A DNA stretch of 64,000 nucleotides from Pseudomonas sp. LS.1a (GCF_022533585.1 NZ_CP092827.1:3326001-3390000), one strand, 5' to 3'; positions 1-8,620 are shown, counted from the first letter of the stretch. Made by a program: numbers and translations. Notes: generated by a model from the sequence alone, not told the origin.

Positions 1-1
1 G

Positions 2-325
2 GGCCAGCTGGAAGCCTGCTCGGCGCTGGGCCTGAGCAAGCGCACCGGCTTCTTCAAGGTGCTGCTGCCGCAACTGACCCGCATCGCCCTGCCCGGCCTG
101 TCCAACAACTGGCTGTCGCTGCTCAAGGACACCTCGCTGGTATCCACCATCTCGCTGGTCGACCTGATGCGCCAGACCAACCTGGCGGTCAGCGTGACCA
201 AGGAGCCGATGTTCTTCTATGGCGTCGCCTGCCTGGGCTACCTGCTGTTCGCCGCCATTTCCGGGCGTGTGTTCGCCTTCATCGAACGGCGCAGCAACCG
301 CCACCTGCAAGGAGCACGCGCATGA
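2..325 (+). CDS. Polar amino-acid ABC transporter permease, C-terminal part
   Basis: This is the 3' end of an inner-membrane permease gene that begins before the window; the frame is open from base 2. The first visible residues carry the EAA loop (EACSALGLSKRTGFFKVLLP), which contacts the ATPase, and they are followed by the last hydrophobic segments. The stop overlaps the start of the next permease (ATGA at 322-325), so the two are translationally coupled, as in HisQ/HisM-type importers. Together with the second permease and the ATPase at 2316 it would form an amino-acid importer. The neighbouring D-amino-acid oxidase suggests a basic or D-amino acid such as lysine, which is inference. Confidence 0.9.
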   Translation, partial: GQLEACSALGLSKRTGFFKVLLPQLTRIALPGLSNNWLSLLKDTSLVSTISLVDLMRQTNLAVSVTKEPMFFYGVACLGYLLFAAISGRVFAFIERRSNRHLQGARA

Positions 326-1032
326 GCTTCGAACAACTGCTGGCGCTGGTCCTCGACCCCGACCTGCTGGACCGCTACGGCCCGCGCTTCCTCGATGGCC
401 TGCTGGTAACCGCCAAACTGGTGGCGATTTCCTTCAGCCTGGGTGCCGTGCTCGGCCTGTTGCTGGCCCTGGCGCGCATGTCGCGCAGCCTGCTGCTGCA
501 GCGCATGGCCGCCGGCTACGTGTACTTCTTCCGCGGCTCGCCGCTGCTGGCCCAGCTGTTCCTGCTGTATTACGGCCTGGGTTCGCTCAAGGGCTTCTGG
601 CAGGACGTCGGCCTGTGGTGGTTCTTCCGCGAAGCGTGGTTCTGCACCCTGCTGGCGTTCACCCTGAACACCGCCGCCTACCAGGCCGAGATCTTCCGCG
701 GCAGCCTGATGGCCGTCGCCCCCGGCCAGCATGAGGCGGCGCGGGCGTTGAACCTGAAGCGCTCGACCACCTTCTTCAAGGTGATCCTGCCACAGTCGCT
801 GCTGGTGGCCATCGGCCCGCTGGGCAACGAACTGATCCTGATGATCAAGGCCAGCGCGATCGCCTCGCTGGTGACCATCTACGACCTGATGGGCGTGACC
901 AAACTGGCCTTCTCGCGCAGTTTCGACTTCCAGATCTACCTGTGGGCCGCTGTGCTCTACCTGCTGATTGTCGAACTGGTGCGGCGCCTGCTGAAACACC
1001 TGGAAGCCCGCCTGGGCCGCCACCTGAACTGA
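322..1032 (+). CDS. Polar amino-acid ABC transporter permease (HisM/GlnP family)
   Basis: This 236-residue integral membrane protein is the normal length for the His/Glu/Gln/Arg permease family. It has about five hydrophobic segments, the RGSPLLAQLF segment near residue 71 typical of the family, and an EAA loop near residues 138-158 (HEAARALNLKRSTTFFKV). The ATG lies inside the stop of the preceding permease. It should pair with that permease in the membrane and with the ATPase at 2316. The binding protein is not in the window and presumably lies upstream. Confidence 0.93.
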   Translation: MSFEQLLALVLDPDLLDRYGPRFLDGLLVTAKLVAISFSLGAVLGLLLALARMSRSLLLQRMAAGYVYFFRGSPLLAQLFLLYYGLGSLKGFWQDVGLWWFFREAWFCTLLAFTLNTAAYQAEIFRGSLMAVAPGQHEAARALNLKRSTTFFKVILPQSLLVAIGPLGNELILMIKASAIASLVTIYDLMGVTKLAFSRSFDFQIYLWAAVLYLLIVELVRRLLKHLEARLGRHLN

Positions 1033-1048
1033 CCGAAGGATACGTTCC

Positions 1049-2293
1049 ATGCATTGCCAGACCCTTGTCCTCGGCGCCGGCATCGTCGGCGTCAGCACCG
1101 CGCTGCACCTGCAGGCCCGCGGGCGCCAGGTGATCCTGATCGACCGCGACGAACCAGGCAGCGGCACCAGCCACGGCAACGCCGGGCTGATCGAGCGTTC
1201 CAGCGTGATCCCCTATGCCTTCCCCCGGCAACTGGGCGCGCTGCTGCGCTACGGCCTGAACCGCCAGCCCGATGTGCGCTACAGCCTGCTGCACCTGCCC
1301 AAGGCCGCCCCCTGGCTGTGGCGCTATTGGCGCCAGTCGGCCCCCGGGCGCCTGGCCGGGGCCGCTGCCGACATGCTGCCGCTGGTGCAGCGCTGCGTCG
1401 AAGAACACGACGCCCTGATCGCTGCCGCTGGCCTGGAAGCGCTGGTGCAGGCCAAAGGCTGGATCGAAGTGTTCCGCGACCCGGCGCTGTTCGAGCAGGC
1501 CAAGGCCGACGCCAAGGGCCTGAGCCGATATGGCCTGCAGTTCGAAATCCTCGAATGCGGGCAGTTGCAGGCCCGCGAACATCAGCTGGACGCCAGCGTG
1601 GTCGGTGGCATCCACTGGCTCGACCCCAAGACCGTGAACAACCCCGGCGCCCTCACTCGTGGCTACGCCACCCTGTTCATGCAACGCGGCGGGCAGTTCC
1701 TGCATGGCGATGCGCGCAGCCTGCGCCAGGTCGACGGCCAATGGCAGGTAGACAGCCGCCGCGGCCCGATCACCGCCAACGAGGTGGTGGCCTGCCTCGG
1801 CCCGCAATCGGCCGACCTGTTCAGCGGCCTGGGCTACCAGATCCCGCTGGCGATCAAGCGTGGCTACCACATGCACTACAGCACCCGTGACGGCGCGCAA
1901 CTGGAGCATTCCATCTGCGACACCCAGGGCGGCTACGTGCTGGCACCAATGGCCCGTGGCGTGCGCCTGACCACCGGCATCGAGTTCGACGCCAGCAGCG
2001 CGCCGGGCAACCAGATCCAGCTGGGCCGTTGCGAAGCCCTGGCGCGCAAGCTGTTCCCGGCCCTGGGCGAGCGTCTGGACGATACCCCCTGGCTGGGCCG
2101 TCGCCCATGCCTGCCGGACATGCGCCCGGTGATCGGCCCGGCGCCGCGCCACCCGGGGCTGTGGTTCAACTTCGGCCACGCCCACCACGGCCTCACCCTT
2201 GGCCCGGTCAGCGGCCGGCTGGTGGCCGAGCTGGTCACCGGCGAACGCCCCTTCACCGACCCCGCGCCCTACAGCGCGACCCGATTCGACTGA
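1049..2293 (+). CDS. amaD: FAD-dependent D-amino-acid oxidase/dehydrogenase (DadA/AmaD-like)
   Basis: This 414-residue flavoenzyme of the DAO/DadA fold has an N-terminal dinucleotide-binding GAGIVG motif (about residues 9-14) and a C-terminal FAD-closing segment ending near GHAHHGLTLGPVSGRL. DadA-family enzymes oxidatively deaminate D-amino acids to 2-oxo acids. It sits inside an amino-acid ABC transporter operon, between permease and ATPase genes, so its substrate is probably the transported compound. From memory, P. putida KT2440 has the same order around amaD, which acts on D-lysine. The symbol rests on that remembered synteny, and the substrate is not proven by sequence. Confidence 0.85.
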   Translation: MHCQTLVLGAGIVGVSTALHLQARGRQVILIDRDEPGSGTSHGNAGLIERSSVIPYAFPRQLGALLRYGLNRQPDVRYSLLHLPKAAPWLWRYWRQSAPGRLAGAAADMLPLVQRCVEEHDALIAAAGLEALVQAKGWIEVFRDPALFEQAKADAKGLSRYGLQFEILECGQLQAREHQLDASVVGGIHWLDPKTVNNPGALTRGYATLFMQRGGQFLHGDARSLRQVDGQWQVDSRRGPITANEVVACLGPQSADLFSGLGYQIPLAIKRGYHMHYSTRDGAQLEHSICDTQGGYVLAPMARGVRLTTGIEFDASSAPGNQIQLGRCEALARKLFPALGERLDDTPWLGRRPCLPDMRPVIGPAPRHPGLWFNFGHAHHGLTLGPVSGRLVAELVTGERPFTDPAPYSATRFD

Positions 2294-2315
2294 ACCCCTG
2301 CGGGAGAACAACAAG

Positions 2316-3098
2316 ATGACCGCACCATTGAGCCTTGCCACCCTTGCCCCCGAACCCGACCCGCGCCCGGTGCTGATCCGCATCGAAGGCCTGAACAAGC
2401 ACTACGGCGCCTTCCACGTGCTGCGTGACATCGACCTGCAGGTGCGCGAAGGCGAACGCATCGTGCTGTGCGGGCCGTCCGGCTCGGGCAAGTCGACCCT
2501 GATCCGCTGCATCAACCGCCTGGAAGTGGCCCAGCAGGGCAGCATCAAGGTGGATGGCATCGACCTGGCGGCCACCACCCGCGAAGCGGCGCAGGTGCGC
2601 AGCGACATCGGCATGGTGTTCCAGCACTTCAACCTGTTCCCGCACATGAGCGTGCTGGACAACTGCCTGCTGGCCCCCACCAGCGTGCGCGGGTTGTCGC
2701 GCAAGGACGCCGAAGAGCGGGCGCGCATGTACCTGAAGAAGGTTGGTATCGAAAGCCAGGCGCACAAATACCCCAGCCAGTTGTCTGGCGGCCAGCAGCA
2801 GCGCGTGGCGATTGCCCGCGCGCTGTGCATGAAGCCGCGGATCATGCTGTTTGACGAGCCTACTTCGGCGCTGGACCCGGAGATGGTCGCCGAAGTGCTG
2901 GATGTGCTGGTGCAACTGGCCGGCACCGGCATGACCATGCTCTGCGTCACCCATGAAATGGGTTTTGCCCGGCAGGTGGCCGAGCGGGTGCTGTTCCTGG
3001 AAGGCGGGCAGATCATCGAAGACAGCCCGCCGCAGGTGTTCTTCAACCAGCCGCGTACCGAGCGTGCCAAGGGGTTCCTGGCGCAGATACTGCACTGA
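2316..3098 (+). CDS. Polar amino-acid ABC transporter ATP-binding protein
   Basis: This 260-residue ATPase has Walker A GPSGSGKST (about residues 53-61), signature LSGGQQQR (about 156-163) and Walker B IMLFDEP, followed by the switch His in CVTHEMGFA. The HisP/GlnQ subfamily is recognised by the FQHFNLFPHMSVLDN segment. The ATG at 2316 was chosen over a longer upstream extension because it follows a GGGAG-like ribosome site at 2302-2306 and lies just past the amaD stop. It energises the two permeases at the start of the window, and the operon ends at the REP element that follows. Confidence 0.95.
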   Translation: MTAPLSLATLAPEPDPRPVLIRIEGLNKHYGAFHVLRDIDLQVREGERIVLCGPSGSGKSTLIRCINRLEVAQQGSIKVDGIDLAATTREAAQVRSDIGMVFQHFNLFPHMSVLDNCLLAPTSVRGLSRKDAEERARMYLKKVGIESQAHKYPSQLSGGQQQRVAIARALCMKPRIMLFDEPTSALDPEMVAEVLDVLVQLAGTGMTMLCVTHEMGFARQVAERVLFLEGGQIIEDSPPQVFFNQPRTERAKGFLAQILH

Positions 3099-3100
3099 CA

Positions 3101-3210
3101 CCTGTACCGGCCTCTTCGCGGGCTCGCCCGCTCCCACAGGATCACCTCGGCCTTCGGGACCTGTGGTGAACCTGTGGGAGCGGGCGAGCCCGCGAAGAGG
3201 CCGGTACAGG
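3101..3210. repeat. REP-type inverted repeat pair
   Basis: Two 40-base arms are near-perfect reverse complements: 3101-3140 begins CCTGTACCGGCCTCTTCGCG, and 3171-3210 ends CCGCGAAGAGGCCGGTACAGG. They are separated by 30 unrelated bases. The same arms recur in about a dozen gaps of this window, always between genes, as expected for the REP/BIME elements of P. putida. This copy follows the ABC operon and may act as an mRNA stabiliser or terminator. Confidence 0.88.
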
Positions 3211-3517
3211 CGACACCTTCATTGCACCGCTGCAAAGACCCAACTGCATCGTTAAATATTATTGACCACAACCCCCGCCAAACCCACGCCGCAGCAGGCC
3301 CGCATCAGTTTCAGCCCCCAAAACCGGCGCATTCCCCACCCCAAAGCCCTCCCCGGTCGTTTGACATATCGAACGGCTCTGGCAAGCTATCTACAAGCCC
3401 CGACCGGAATCGTCGCCTCCGACGAGCCGGCAGTGCTCGGGGCTACAGGTTGCACCCAGGGCCCCGCGCCGTGCACCTGCACAACAACGACAGGCCGAAC
3501 CTGTCCCAAGGTGACAT
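3211..3517. other. Leader region of the C26 hydrolase gene, no gene seen
   Basis: No convincing reading frame was found here. TTGACA at 3361-3366 could be a -35 element, but no good -10 lies at standard spacing (TATCTA at 3388 is 21 bases away). A ribosome site AAGG at 3508-3511 precedes the ATG at 3518. The region probably holds the promoter of the downstream hydrolase. Confidence 0.4.
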
Positions 3518-4327
3518 ATGTCCAACAGCAACATTGGCAACAAGCAACCCTCCCTGCGCAAACCCGTCGTCCTGATGACCATGGGCAGCCAAGAGCGCAA
3601 AGGCCATGACTACCAGGTCATGACCCACAAATACATCACCCCGCTGGTCGAGTTTTCCGATTGCGTCCCGGTGCTGGTGCCCACCTGCTGCGGCATCGAG
3701 GACCTCGAGACCTATCTGGACATGGCCGACGGCGTGTACCTGACCGGCGCCGGCAGCAACATCGACCCGGCCCTGTACGGCCAGGAGAACGAGACCCCCG
3801 GCAAAGGCCAGGACAAGAACCGCGACCTGTTCGACATCCCGCTGGTCAAGGCGGCGATCAAGCGTGGCCTGCCAATCTTCGGCATCTGCCGTGGCATGCA
3901 GGAAATCAACGTGGCCCTGGGTGGCGACATCTACCAGAAGGTGTACGCCGAGCCTGGCTTCAACGACCACCGGGAAAACCCGGAAGACCCGGTCGAGGTG
4001 CAATACGCCCAGGTGCACGGCGTGAAGATCAAGCCGGACAGCTGGTTGCGTGACACCCTGGGTACCGACGAGATTCGCGTCAACTCGCTGCATGGCCAGG
4101 GCCTGCACAAGCTCGGCGCCGGCATCGAGGCCATCGCCCATGCCGAAGACGGCCTGGTCGAGGCGATCCATGCCCCGAGCATTTCGCCGTTCCTGTTCGC
4201 CGTGCAGTGGCACCCGGAGTGGCAAGCGGCGAAGAACCCGGATTCGGTCAAGATCTTCCAGGCTTTCGGCGACGCTTGCCGGGCCCAGGTACGCAAGGCG
4301 CAGATCAAGCGCCAGCATGCTGCCTGA
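3518..4327 (+). CDS. Class-I glutamine amidotransferase-like hydrolase (peptidase C26, PuuD family)
   Basis: This 269-residue cytosolic hydrolase has its nucleophile Cys124 in the elbow GICRGMQ and the His232/Glu234 pair in QWHPEWQ, the complete triad of the C26 family. PuuD-type members cleave gamma-glutamyl amides such as gamma-glutamyl-GABA; others act on related gamma-glutamyl conjugates. It lies just after the D-amino-acid transport/oxidation operon, in the position I recall for the C26 gene next to amaD in P. putida, so a role in amino-acid or polyamine catabolism is likely. The exact substrate cannot be read from sequence. A strong hairpin terminator follows. Confidence 0.88.
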   Translation: MSNSNIGNKQPSLRKPVVLMTMGSQERKGHDYQVMTHKYITPLVEFSDCVPVLVPTCCGIEDLETYLDMADGVYLTGAGSNIDPALYGQENETPGKGQDKNRDLFDIPLVKAAIKRGLPIFGICRGMQEINVALGGDIYQKVYAEPGFNDHRENPEDPVEVQYAQVHGVKIKPDSWLRDTLGTDEIRVNSLHGQGLHKLGAGIEAIAHAEDGLVEAIHAPSISPFLFAVQWHPEWQAAKNPDSVKIFQAFGDACRAQVRKAQIKRQHAA

Positions 4328-4353
4328 TCTTCAGTTTCCTCTGCTTTGATCGC

Positions 4354-4380
4354 GGGGCGGCGCAAGGCCGCCCCCGTTTT
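4354..4380 (+). terminator. Rho-independent terminator after the C26 hydrolase gene
   Basis: A perfect 8-bp GC stem (GGGGCGGC at 4354-4361, GCCGCCCC at 4367-4374) with a 5-base loop is followed by CGTTTT, 27 bases after the stop codon. Confidence 0.75.
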
Positions 4381-4491
4381 CCCCGGTCACCCTCTGCTGG
4401 TCCCAGAACACTTCCCGTGGAAACGGGCGGCGGGCTTGTGCCTGTCTCCGCGATCGTTTTTTCCTACCCCACCAAGAGATACGATGACTGA

Positions 4492-4683
4492 TCGCAGCAA
4501 GTCTGCCCGAGCGGTGTCGAGGTGTGTGATGCGATGGTGCACGCTGGACCTTACCCGGCCACCTCGGATGCACGCGGCACGTCGGTCGGCACCCTGGCCA
4601 TCGACCGCTTCCTGGGCCCGGTGTGCTACCAGAACCACCCGCAGGCGCTGTTGCCCGAGGCACTGCGTGACGGCGCGATCTGA
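4492..4683 (+). pseudogene. C-terminal remnant of alpha-ketoglutarate-semialdehyde dehydrogenase
   Basis: In the frame of 4507-4683 the translation reads [20 protein letters not shown], then a segment with [19 protein letters not shown] and PEALRDGAI before a TGA. This is the characteristic C-terminus of the NADP-dependent aldehyde dehydrogenase that oxidises 2,5-dioxovalerate (alpha-ketoglutarate semialdehyde) in glucarate, pentose and hydroxyproline pathways. Intact enzymes are about 525 residues; only about 60 codons remain, with no start codon or catalytic Cys. The terminator of the lost gene survives immediately downstream. From memory, KT2440 carries glucarate-pathway genes at this place, so this strain probably lost them by deletion. 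Confidence 0.8.
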
Positions 4684-4701
4684 CTGATTGCCTGAAACAG
4701 C

Positions 4702-4731
4702 AAAGCCCCGCGCATGGCGGGGCTTTCTTTT
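4702..4731 (+). terminator. Rho-independent terminator behind the dehydrogenase remnant
   Basis: A perfect 10-bp stem (AAAGCCCCGC at 4702-4711, GCGGGGCTTT at 4717-4726) with a 5-base loop runs into CTTTT. It lies 18 bases after the TGA of the remnant and so was its original terminator. Confidence 0.85.
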
Positions 4732-4888
4732 GGCTGTACCGGCGTCGCCGGGGCGATACGCAATGCGGTATTTGTAAGTGTCCGCAGACGACTCCCCAGC
4801 ACTGAAAAAACACTGGAAATACTGGCCCCACGCAGGCGCAAGCCTGTACTGTGCGGTTTCACGCTCATCCATGGAAGGAAACCACAGC

Positions 4889-5539
4889 ATGAAACCCCTC
4901 GAACGCCTGTTGCTCTCCAGCGGCCTGCTGATCCCCCTTTGGCTGCTGGCAGGCGTATGGTTCACCGCCCAAGCCTACCCCGGCTACAACCACCTGCAAC
5001 AGGCCATGAGCCAGCTCGGCGCCGTCGGTTCGCCGACCCAGAATTGGTCGCCGCTGGTCAATAACTTCCCCCTCGCCATACTGTTTGCGCTGTTTGCCTG
5101 GGGCCTGGCACGACGTTGGCGTGGCTCGAAGCTGGCGTTGCTGAGTGCGGCGTTGGTGCTGCTGCATGGCCTGGGCAGCCTGGGCACCGGCTGGTTTCCC
5201 TGCGACCAAGGTTGCGCACCGGCACAGCCTTCCCGGTCACAACAACTGCACAACCTGTCCGGCCTGCTGATGTTCTTCTCGCTTACCCTGGCCAGTGCCC
5301 TGTGGGCCTGGCTGGGCAATCGCATTGCCGGGTCCTGGGCACTGGCGCTGTTTTCCCTGGCCTGCGTGGTACTGGCGATCATCACCGTCGCGCTCATGGG
5401 GCACGCCGCACAAAACGGCCAGTTGTTCGGCCTGTACCAGCGCCTGAACTACGGTGTATCGGTGATCTGGGTCGCCAGCCTGGCCTGGACCAGCCTGCGC
5501 ACACCCGTCTCCAGCCCGTTGCCCATGGCCACAACCTGA
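4889..5539 (+). CDS. DUF998-type integral membrane protein
   Basis: This 216-residue protein has about six hydrophobic segments and resembles the DUF998 family of unknown function. Family-like features are the N-terminal helix followed by AYPGYNHLQQAMSQLGAVGS, the TGWFPCDQGC loop and a following HNLSGLLMF segment. The ATG at 4889 was chosen because AAGGAA at 4875-4880 is at good spacing; an in-frame ATG at 4871 is less well placed. It stands alone between the terminator at 4702 and the small exported protein. No function can be assigned. Confidence 0.8.
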   Translation: MKPLERLLLSSGLLIPLWLLAGVWFTAQAYPGYNHLQQAMSQLGAVGSPTQNWSPLVNNFPLAILFALFAWGLARRWRGSKLALLSAALVLLHGLGSLGTGWFPCDQGCAPAQPSRSQQLHNLSGLLMFFSLTLASALWAWLGNRIAGSWALALFSLACVVLAIITVALMGHAAQNGQLFGLYQRLNYGVSVIWVASLAWTSLRTPVSSPLPMATT

Positions 5540-5613
5540 CGGCAAATTGCTGGCCCCCAGCGTCTTCAAGCGAAGGCAAACTTCGTTTTCCTTCAGATGC
5601 TTAGGACAGCAAC

Positions 5614-5943
5614 ATGCGAGTACTTCTAGCAACGATGGCCGGCTGCCTGCTGGCCACGCTCGCTTTCGGCGCCCAGGCACGGGCGTTGAGCCAGAACGAT
5701 CGCCACACCTGCGGCTGGGGCGCGCAGATAGCCGCAGAGGCCCAGCAGGCCAAGCTTTCCGGGGTAACCTTGTATGCCACGCGCAAGAAGCTGCAGGTGC
5801 GCAAATTTCCCAAACCGTGGATGCGCATGACCGCCTTCGGTATTACCGAGCAGACCTATAACAGCCGCTCGCGGCTCAAACCTGCAGCGATCAAGCAGAC
5901 CTATTACGAGCAGTGCGTGCAGCATGCGGTAGCAAGGCGATAA
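5614..5943 (+). CDS. Small exported hypothetical protein
   Basis: This 109-residue protein starts with a clear signal peptide (MRVLLATMAGCLLATLAFGA, cleavage probably after AQA near residue 22) and has a basic mature part. Two cysteines (in HTCGW and YEQCVQ) could form a disulfide in the periplasm. AGGA lies upstream of the ATG. I do not recognise the family; similar small Cys-containing exported proteins are common in Pseudomonas. It is probably monocistronic. Confidence 0.72.
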   Translation: MRVLLATMAGCLLATLAFGAQARALSQNDRHTCGWGAQIAAEAQQAKLSGVTLYATRKKLQVRKFPKPWMRMTAFGITEQTYNSRSRLKPAAIKQTYYEQCVQHAVARR

Positions 5944-6042
5944 CGCGCTGCAGGAGGTCGCCCAGCCCTTTGGGATGCCCGCTCCCACAGAGGGCGTGCC
6001 AAATCAATGAATTATGTGCTGTTCCCAGAGAGCGGCCTTGTG

Positions 6043-6550
6043 TCAAAGCCGCCAGGGCGCACCGGCCTCGAAGCGTGCTTCCAGCCACGCCTTGAAGGCC
6101 CCAGGGCGGCGGTGTTGAGGCGCGCGGTCGGCCGTACCAGGTAGATGCCTGCCGCCACATTCAGCTGCCATTGCGGCAGCAACCGCACCAAGCGCCCGGC
6201 GGCGAGGTCTTCACCCATCAGCCAGTCTCCTCCGGCCAGAATACCCACGCCACGGCGCGTCGCCTCCAGCAGGGCTTCGTTGTCATTACTGCGCAAGCTG
6301 CCGGCAACCTTGACACTCCGCCAGGCGCAGGCGCCCACGTACCGTCGCCGCCCCTTCGGCCGCTTCCTGTTCCGCCTCGGCGATCAGCCGGTTGGCCTCG
6401 CGCACCTGGCCACCAGCCGCTCGCCTTCATCGGTAAAGCGCAGCTGCCGCGTACTGCGCTCCACCAGGCGAATGCCCAGGCGCGCCTCCAGTGCTCTCAG
6501 GCGCTTGGACAGCACCGTGGGGTGGTGCGGCGGCTGTCGAAGGCATCCAT
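6043..6550 (-). pseudogene. Decayed LysR-family regulator
   Basis: Pieces of a LysR protein are readable in three frames on the minus strand. They are the end of the helix-turn-helix and linker (SKRLRALEARLGIRLVERST, then QVREANRLIAEAEQEAAEGA), a segment of the effector domain (NDNEALLEATRRGVGILAGG to WQLNVAAGIYLVRPTARLN), and the C-terminus AFKAWLEARFEAGAPWRL. Most of the recognition helix and about 130 residues of the effector domain are missing, and at least three frameshifts separate the pieces. The gene cannot encode a working regulator. Its neighbour at 6585 is decayed in the same style. Confidence 0.82.
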
Positions 6551-6584
6551 GGCAAGGCTCGGCACAAGGCAGTAGGGTCAGGAG

Positions 6585-6908
6585 TCAGGCAGTAAGGACC
6601 AGCGCGCCCTCCGACAACCCTTGCTCCAGGTCCCCGTGGACCCTGGCCGCTTCGGCCAGCGGGTAGCGACGCCAGACCCGAGGCTGGATGATACCCTCGG
6701 CGACCGCCGCCAGCACGGCGGCGGCGGCCTGCTCATCCAGCTGCGGCGGTAGCTTGACCAGGCGCTCAGCCGGGTACAGGCGGCCGCTGGCGTAACCGCC
6801 AACCGGGCCCATTGCATAGGCGACCCGGTCGCCCACCTGCACGCCATGTACCCCATCGCCGACGGCAATACAGTCAAGGTCAGCAGGACCCTCTGCGCGC
6901 GCCGAAAC
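6585..6908 (-). pseudogene. Internally deleted quinone oxidoreductase (zeta-crystallin type)
   Basis: The N-terminal fragment (ADLDCIAVGDGVHGVQVGDR, then AYAMGPVGGYA and RLVKLPPQLDEQAAAAVL) is joined directly to the extreme C-terminus (AAVAEGIIQPRVWRRYPLAE to ALVLTA). The whole NADPH-binding domain, some 180 residues, is missing. Homologous NADPH:quinone reductases are about 325 residues. The first 60 or so codons are also gone, with a stop upstream in frame. An open frame of 85 codons remains but cannot encode an active enzyme. It was probably the partner of the decayed LysR gene at 6043. Confidence 0.8.
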
Positions 6909-6952
6909 GCGTCAGCCTCGGTTATTTGTTAAGCTGATCGAAACCGTCAGAG

Positions 6953-7882
6953 ATGACCAAGACCATTCGTACCATGGATGAACTACGCAAGATCGACCTC
7001 AACCTGCTGCTCGCCCTGCACGCGCTGCTGAGCGAAAAGCACGTGACCCGCGCCGCCCTGCGCCTGCACCGCAGCCAACCCGCGGTAAGCCACGCCCTTG
7101 CGCAGCTGCGCAAGCACTTCGACGACCCTTTGCTGGTGCGCCAGAACGGCCGCATGGCCTTGACCGCCCGCGCCCAATCGCTGGCCAAGCCGCTGCAGGA
7201 CGCCCTGGGCAACCTCAACGGCCTGCTGGCCGCCCCACAGTTCGAACCGGCGAAGTCCCAACGTCGCTTCAGGCTCTCGCTGTCCGACTACTCCTCACGG
7301 ATCATCCTGCCACCCCTGCTGCGCCACCTGCGCCAGGTCGCGCCCGGGGTGGACCTGGCCATCAGCCAGGCCAGCCGCGAAACCATGCTGGCCCAGCTGC
7401 TCGACGGTGAACTGGACCTGGCCCTGGGCATCTTCCCCGAACTGCCCCAGGCCATCACCGCCCAAGCACTGTTCGCCGACAACTTCATCAGCGTTGCCGA
7501 TCGCCAGGTCCTGCCGGCCAGCGGTGGCCTGGCCCTGGCCGACTGGGTGGCCCGCCCGCATGTGCTGATGGCCATGCGCCCGGATGCCTTTGACGAAATC
7601 GAGCGCGCCCTGGCCGCCCAAGGCCTGCGCCGGCGGATTGCCCTGGCCTTGCCGCACTGGAGCGCGGCGGTCGAGGTGCTGGCTGGCACTGACCTGATCC
7701 TGACCGTGGCCAGCCGCGCCGTAGGTTCCCTACACCAGCACCCTGCATTGCGCCAGTTCGAGCCGCCGCTGGCGATCCCTTCGTTCGACTACCAGCAGGC
7801 CTGGCACAGCCGCAAGGACAGCGACCCCGGGCATCGCTGGCTGCGTGAAACCGTATGGGCCTGCAGCCAGCCGACACGTTGA
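6953..7882 (+). CDS. LysR-family transcriptional regulator
   Basis: This 309-residue regulator has an N-terminal winged helix-turn-helix (residues about 14-72, with the segment HVTRAALRLHRSQPAVSHAL) and a C-terminal periplasmic-binding-protein-like effector domain. The IDLNLLLALHALLSEKHVTR start is typical of the NodD/LeuO-like branch. A second ATG at 6974 (MDELRKID) matches the usual start of relatives equally well. It is convergent and directly adjacent to the DMT transporter gene at 7883. Target genes are not evident; the decayed genes to the left may once have been targets. Confidence 0.9.
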   Translation: MTKTIRTMDELRKIDLNLLLALHALLSEKHVTRAALRLHRSQPAVSHALAQLRKHFDDPLLVRQNGRMALTARAQSLAKPLQDALGNLNGLLAAPQFEPAKSQRRFRLSLSDYSSRIILPPLLRHLRQVAPGVDLAISQASRETMLAQLLDGELDLALGIFPELPQAITAQALFADNFISVADRQVLPASGGLALADWVARPHVLMAMRPDAFDEIERALAAQGLRRRIALALPHWSAAVEVLAGTDLILTVASRAVGSLHQHPALRQFEPPLAIPSFDYQQAWHSRKDSDPGHRWLRETVWACSQPTR

Positions 7883-8401
7883 TCAACCCTCCGGCTGTCT
7901 CACCACGGCCGCGGCACTGGCCGGCGTGCCCGCCGCCCAGCTGCCTTGCACCAGCAGCACGCCACACAGGATCAGCACCACGCCCGCCAGCCTGGCCAGG
8001 TTGAGCGGTTTGCCCCCTAGTCCCATCACCCCGAAGTGGTCGGCGACCACCGCCGTGATGATCTGCCCCGCCACCACCAGCACCAGGAACCCCGCCGCAC
8101 CCAGCTTAGGGGTAAGCGCAGCGGCACCGGCTACGTACAGCGCCCCCAGCACACCCCCTACCCACAACCACCAAGGCCCCTGCAAGGCCTTGCCCATGTC
8201 CGGCGCCGGCACCCTGAGGATCAGCAGTGCAGCGATCACCACCAGCGAACTTACCGTCAACGACGTGAACGCGCCCCACAACCAATGCCCCAGCGCCCGG
8301 CCGACGGCGGCATTACCCGCAGCCTGGAATGGCAGCACGGCACCGGCAAGCAACGCCAGGGCAAAGGGAAGCGCTAGCAGGCACAGGGTTTTGCTGGGCA
8401 T
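7883..8401 (-). CDS. DMT-superfamily small transporter (DUF606/YdcZ-like)
   Basis: This 172-residue membrane protein has five hydrophobic segments. The arrangement of one half of a DMT fold, with FLVLVVAGQIITAVVADHFG and the closing ARLAGVVLILCGVLLV, is characteristic of the DUF606/YdcZ family. The ATG at 8401 was preferred to a TTG at 8422 because a GAGAACGAG stretch precedes it at plausible spacing. Substrates of the family are largely unknown. Its stop abuts the stop of the convergent LysR gene. Confidence 0.82.
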   Translation of the reverse strand: MPSKTLCLLALPFALALLAGAVLPFQAAGNAAVGRALGHWLWGAFTSLTVSSLVVIAALLILRVPAPDMGKALQGPWWLWVGGVLGALYVAGAAALTPKLGAAGFLVLVVAGQIITAVVADHFGVMGLGGKPLNLARLAGVVLILCGVLLVQGSWAAGTPASAAAVVRQPEG

Positions 8402-8620
8402 GGCAATTCTCGTTCTCGACAAATGTTCAGACCATGATCGACAAATTCTCTCTATCTATGGAAATCGAAAGTGTGCACCCACACTATTCGCTACATGGAT
8501 ACCATGCATGCGGCTCCTGCCGAGTCGGCTAGGATGCTGCCCAGTCACGCCCCCAGAAGCCCAAGCCGACGGGGGGCCGGCTGAAACCAGACCAGAACCG
8601 TATGTGATGGAGCACATTCG

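Noticed and set aside
845..2398. Open frame of 517 codons on the minus strand
   Set aside because: Antisense shadow of the amaD-like and flanking transporter genes, with no motif or ribosome site.
3361..3393. Possible sigma-70 promoter TTGACA...TATCTA
   Set aside because: Spacing of 21 bases is too long and no better -10 element is present, so it was mentioned only as part of the leader.
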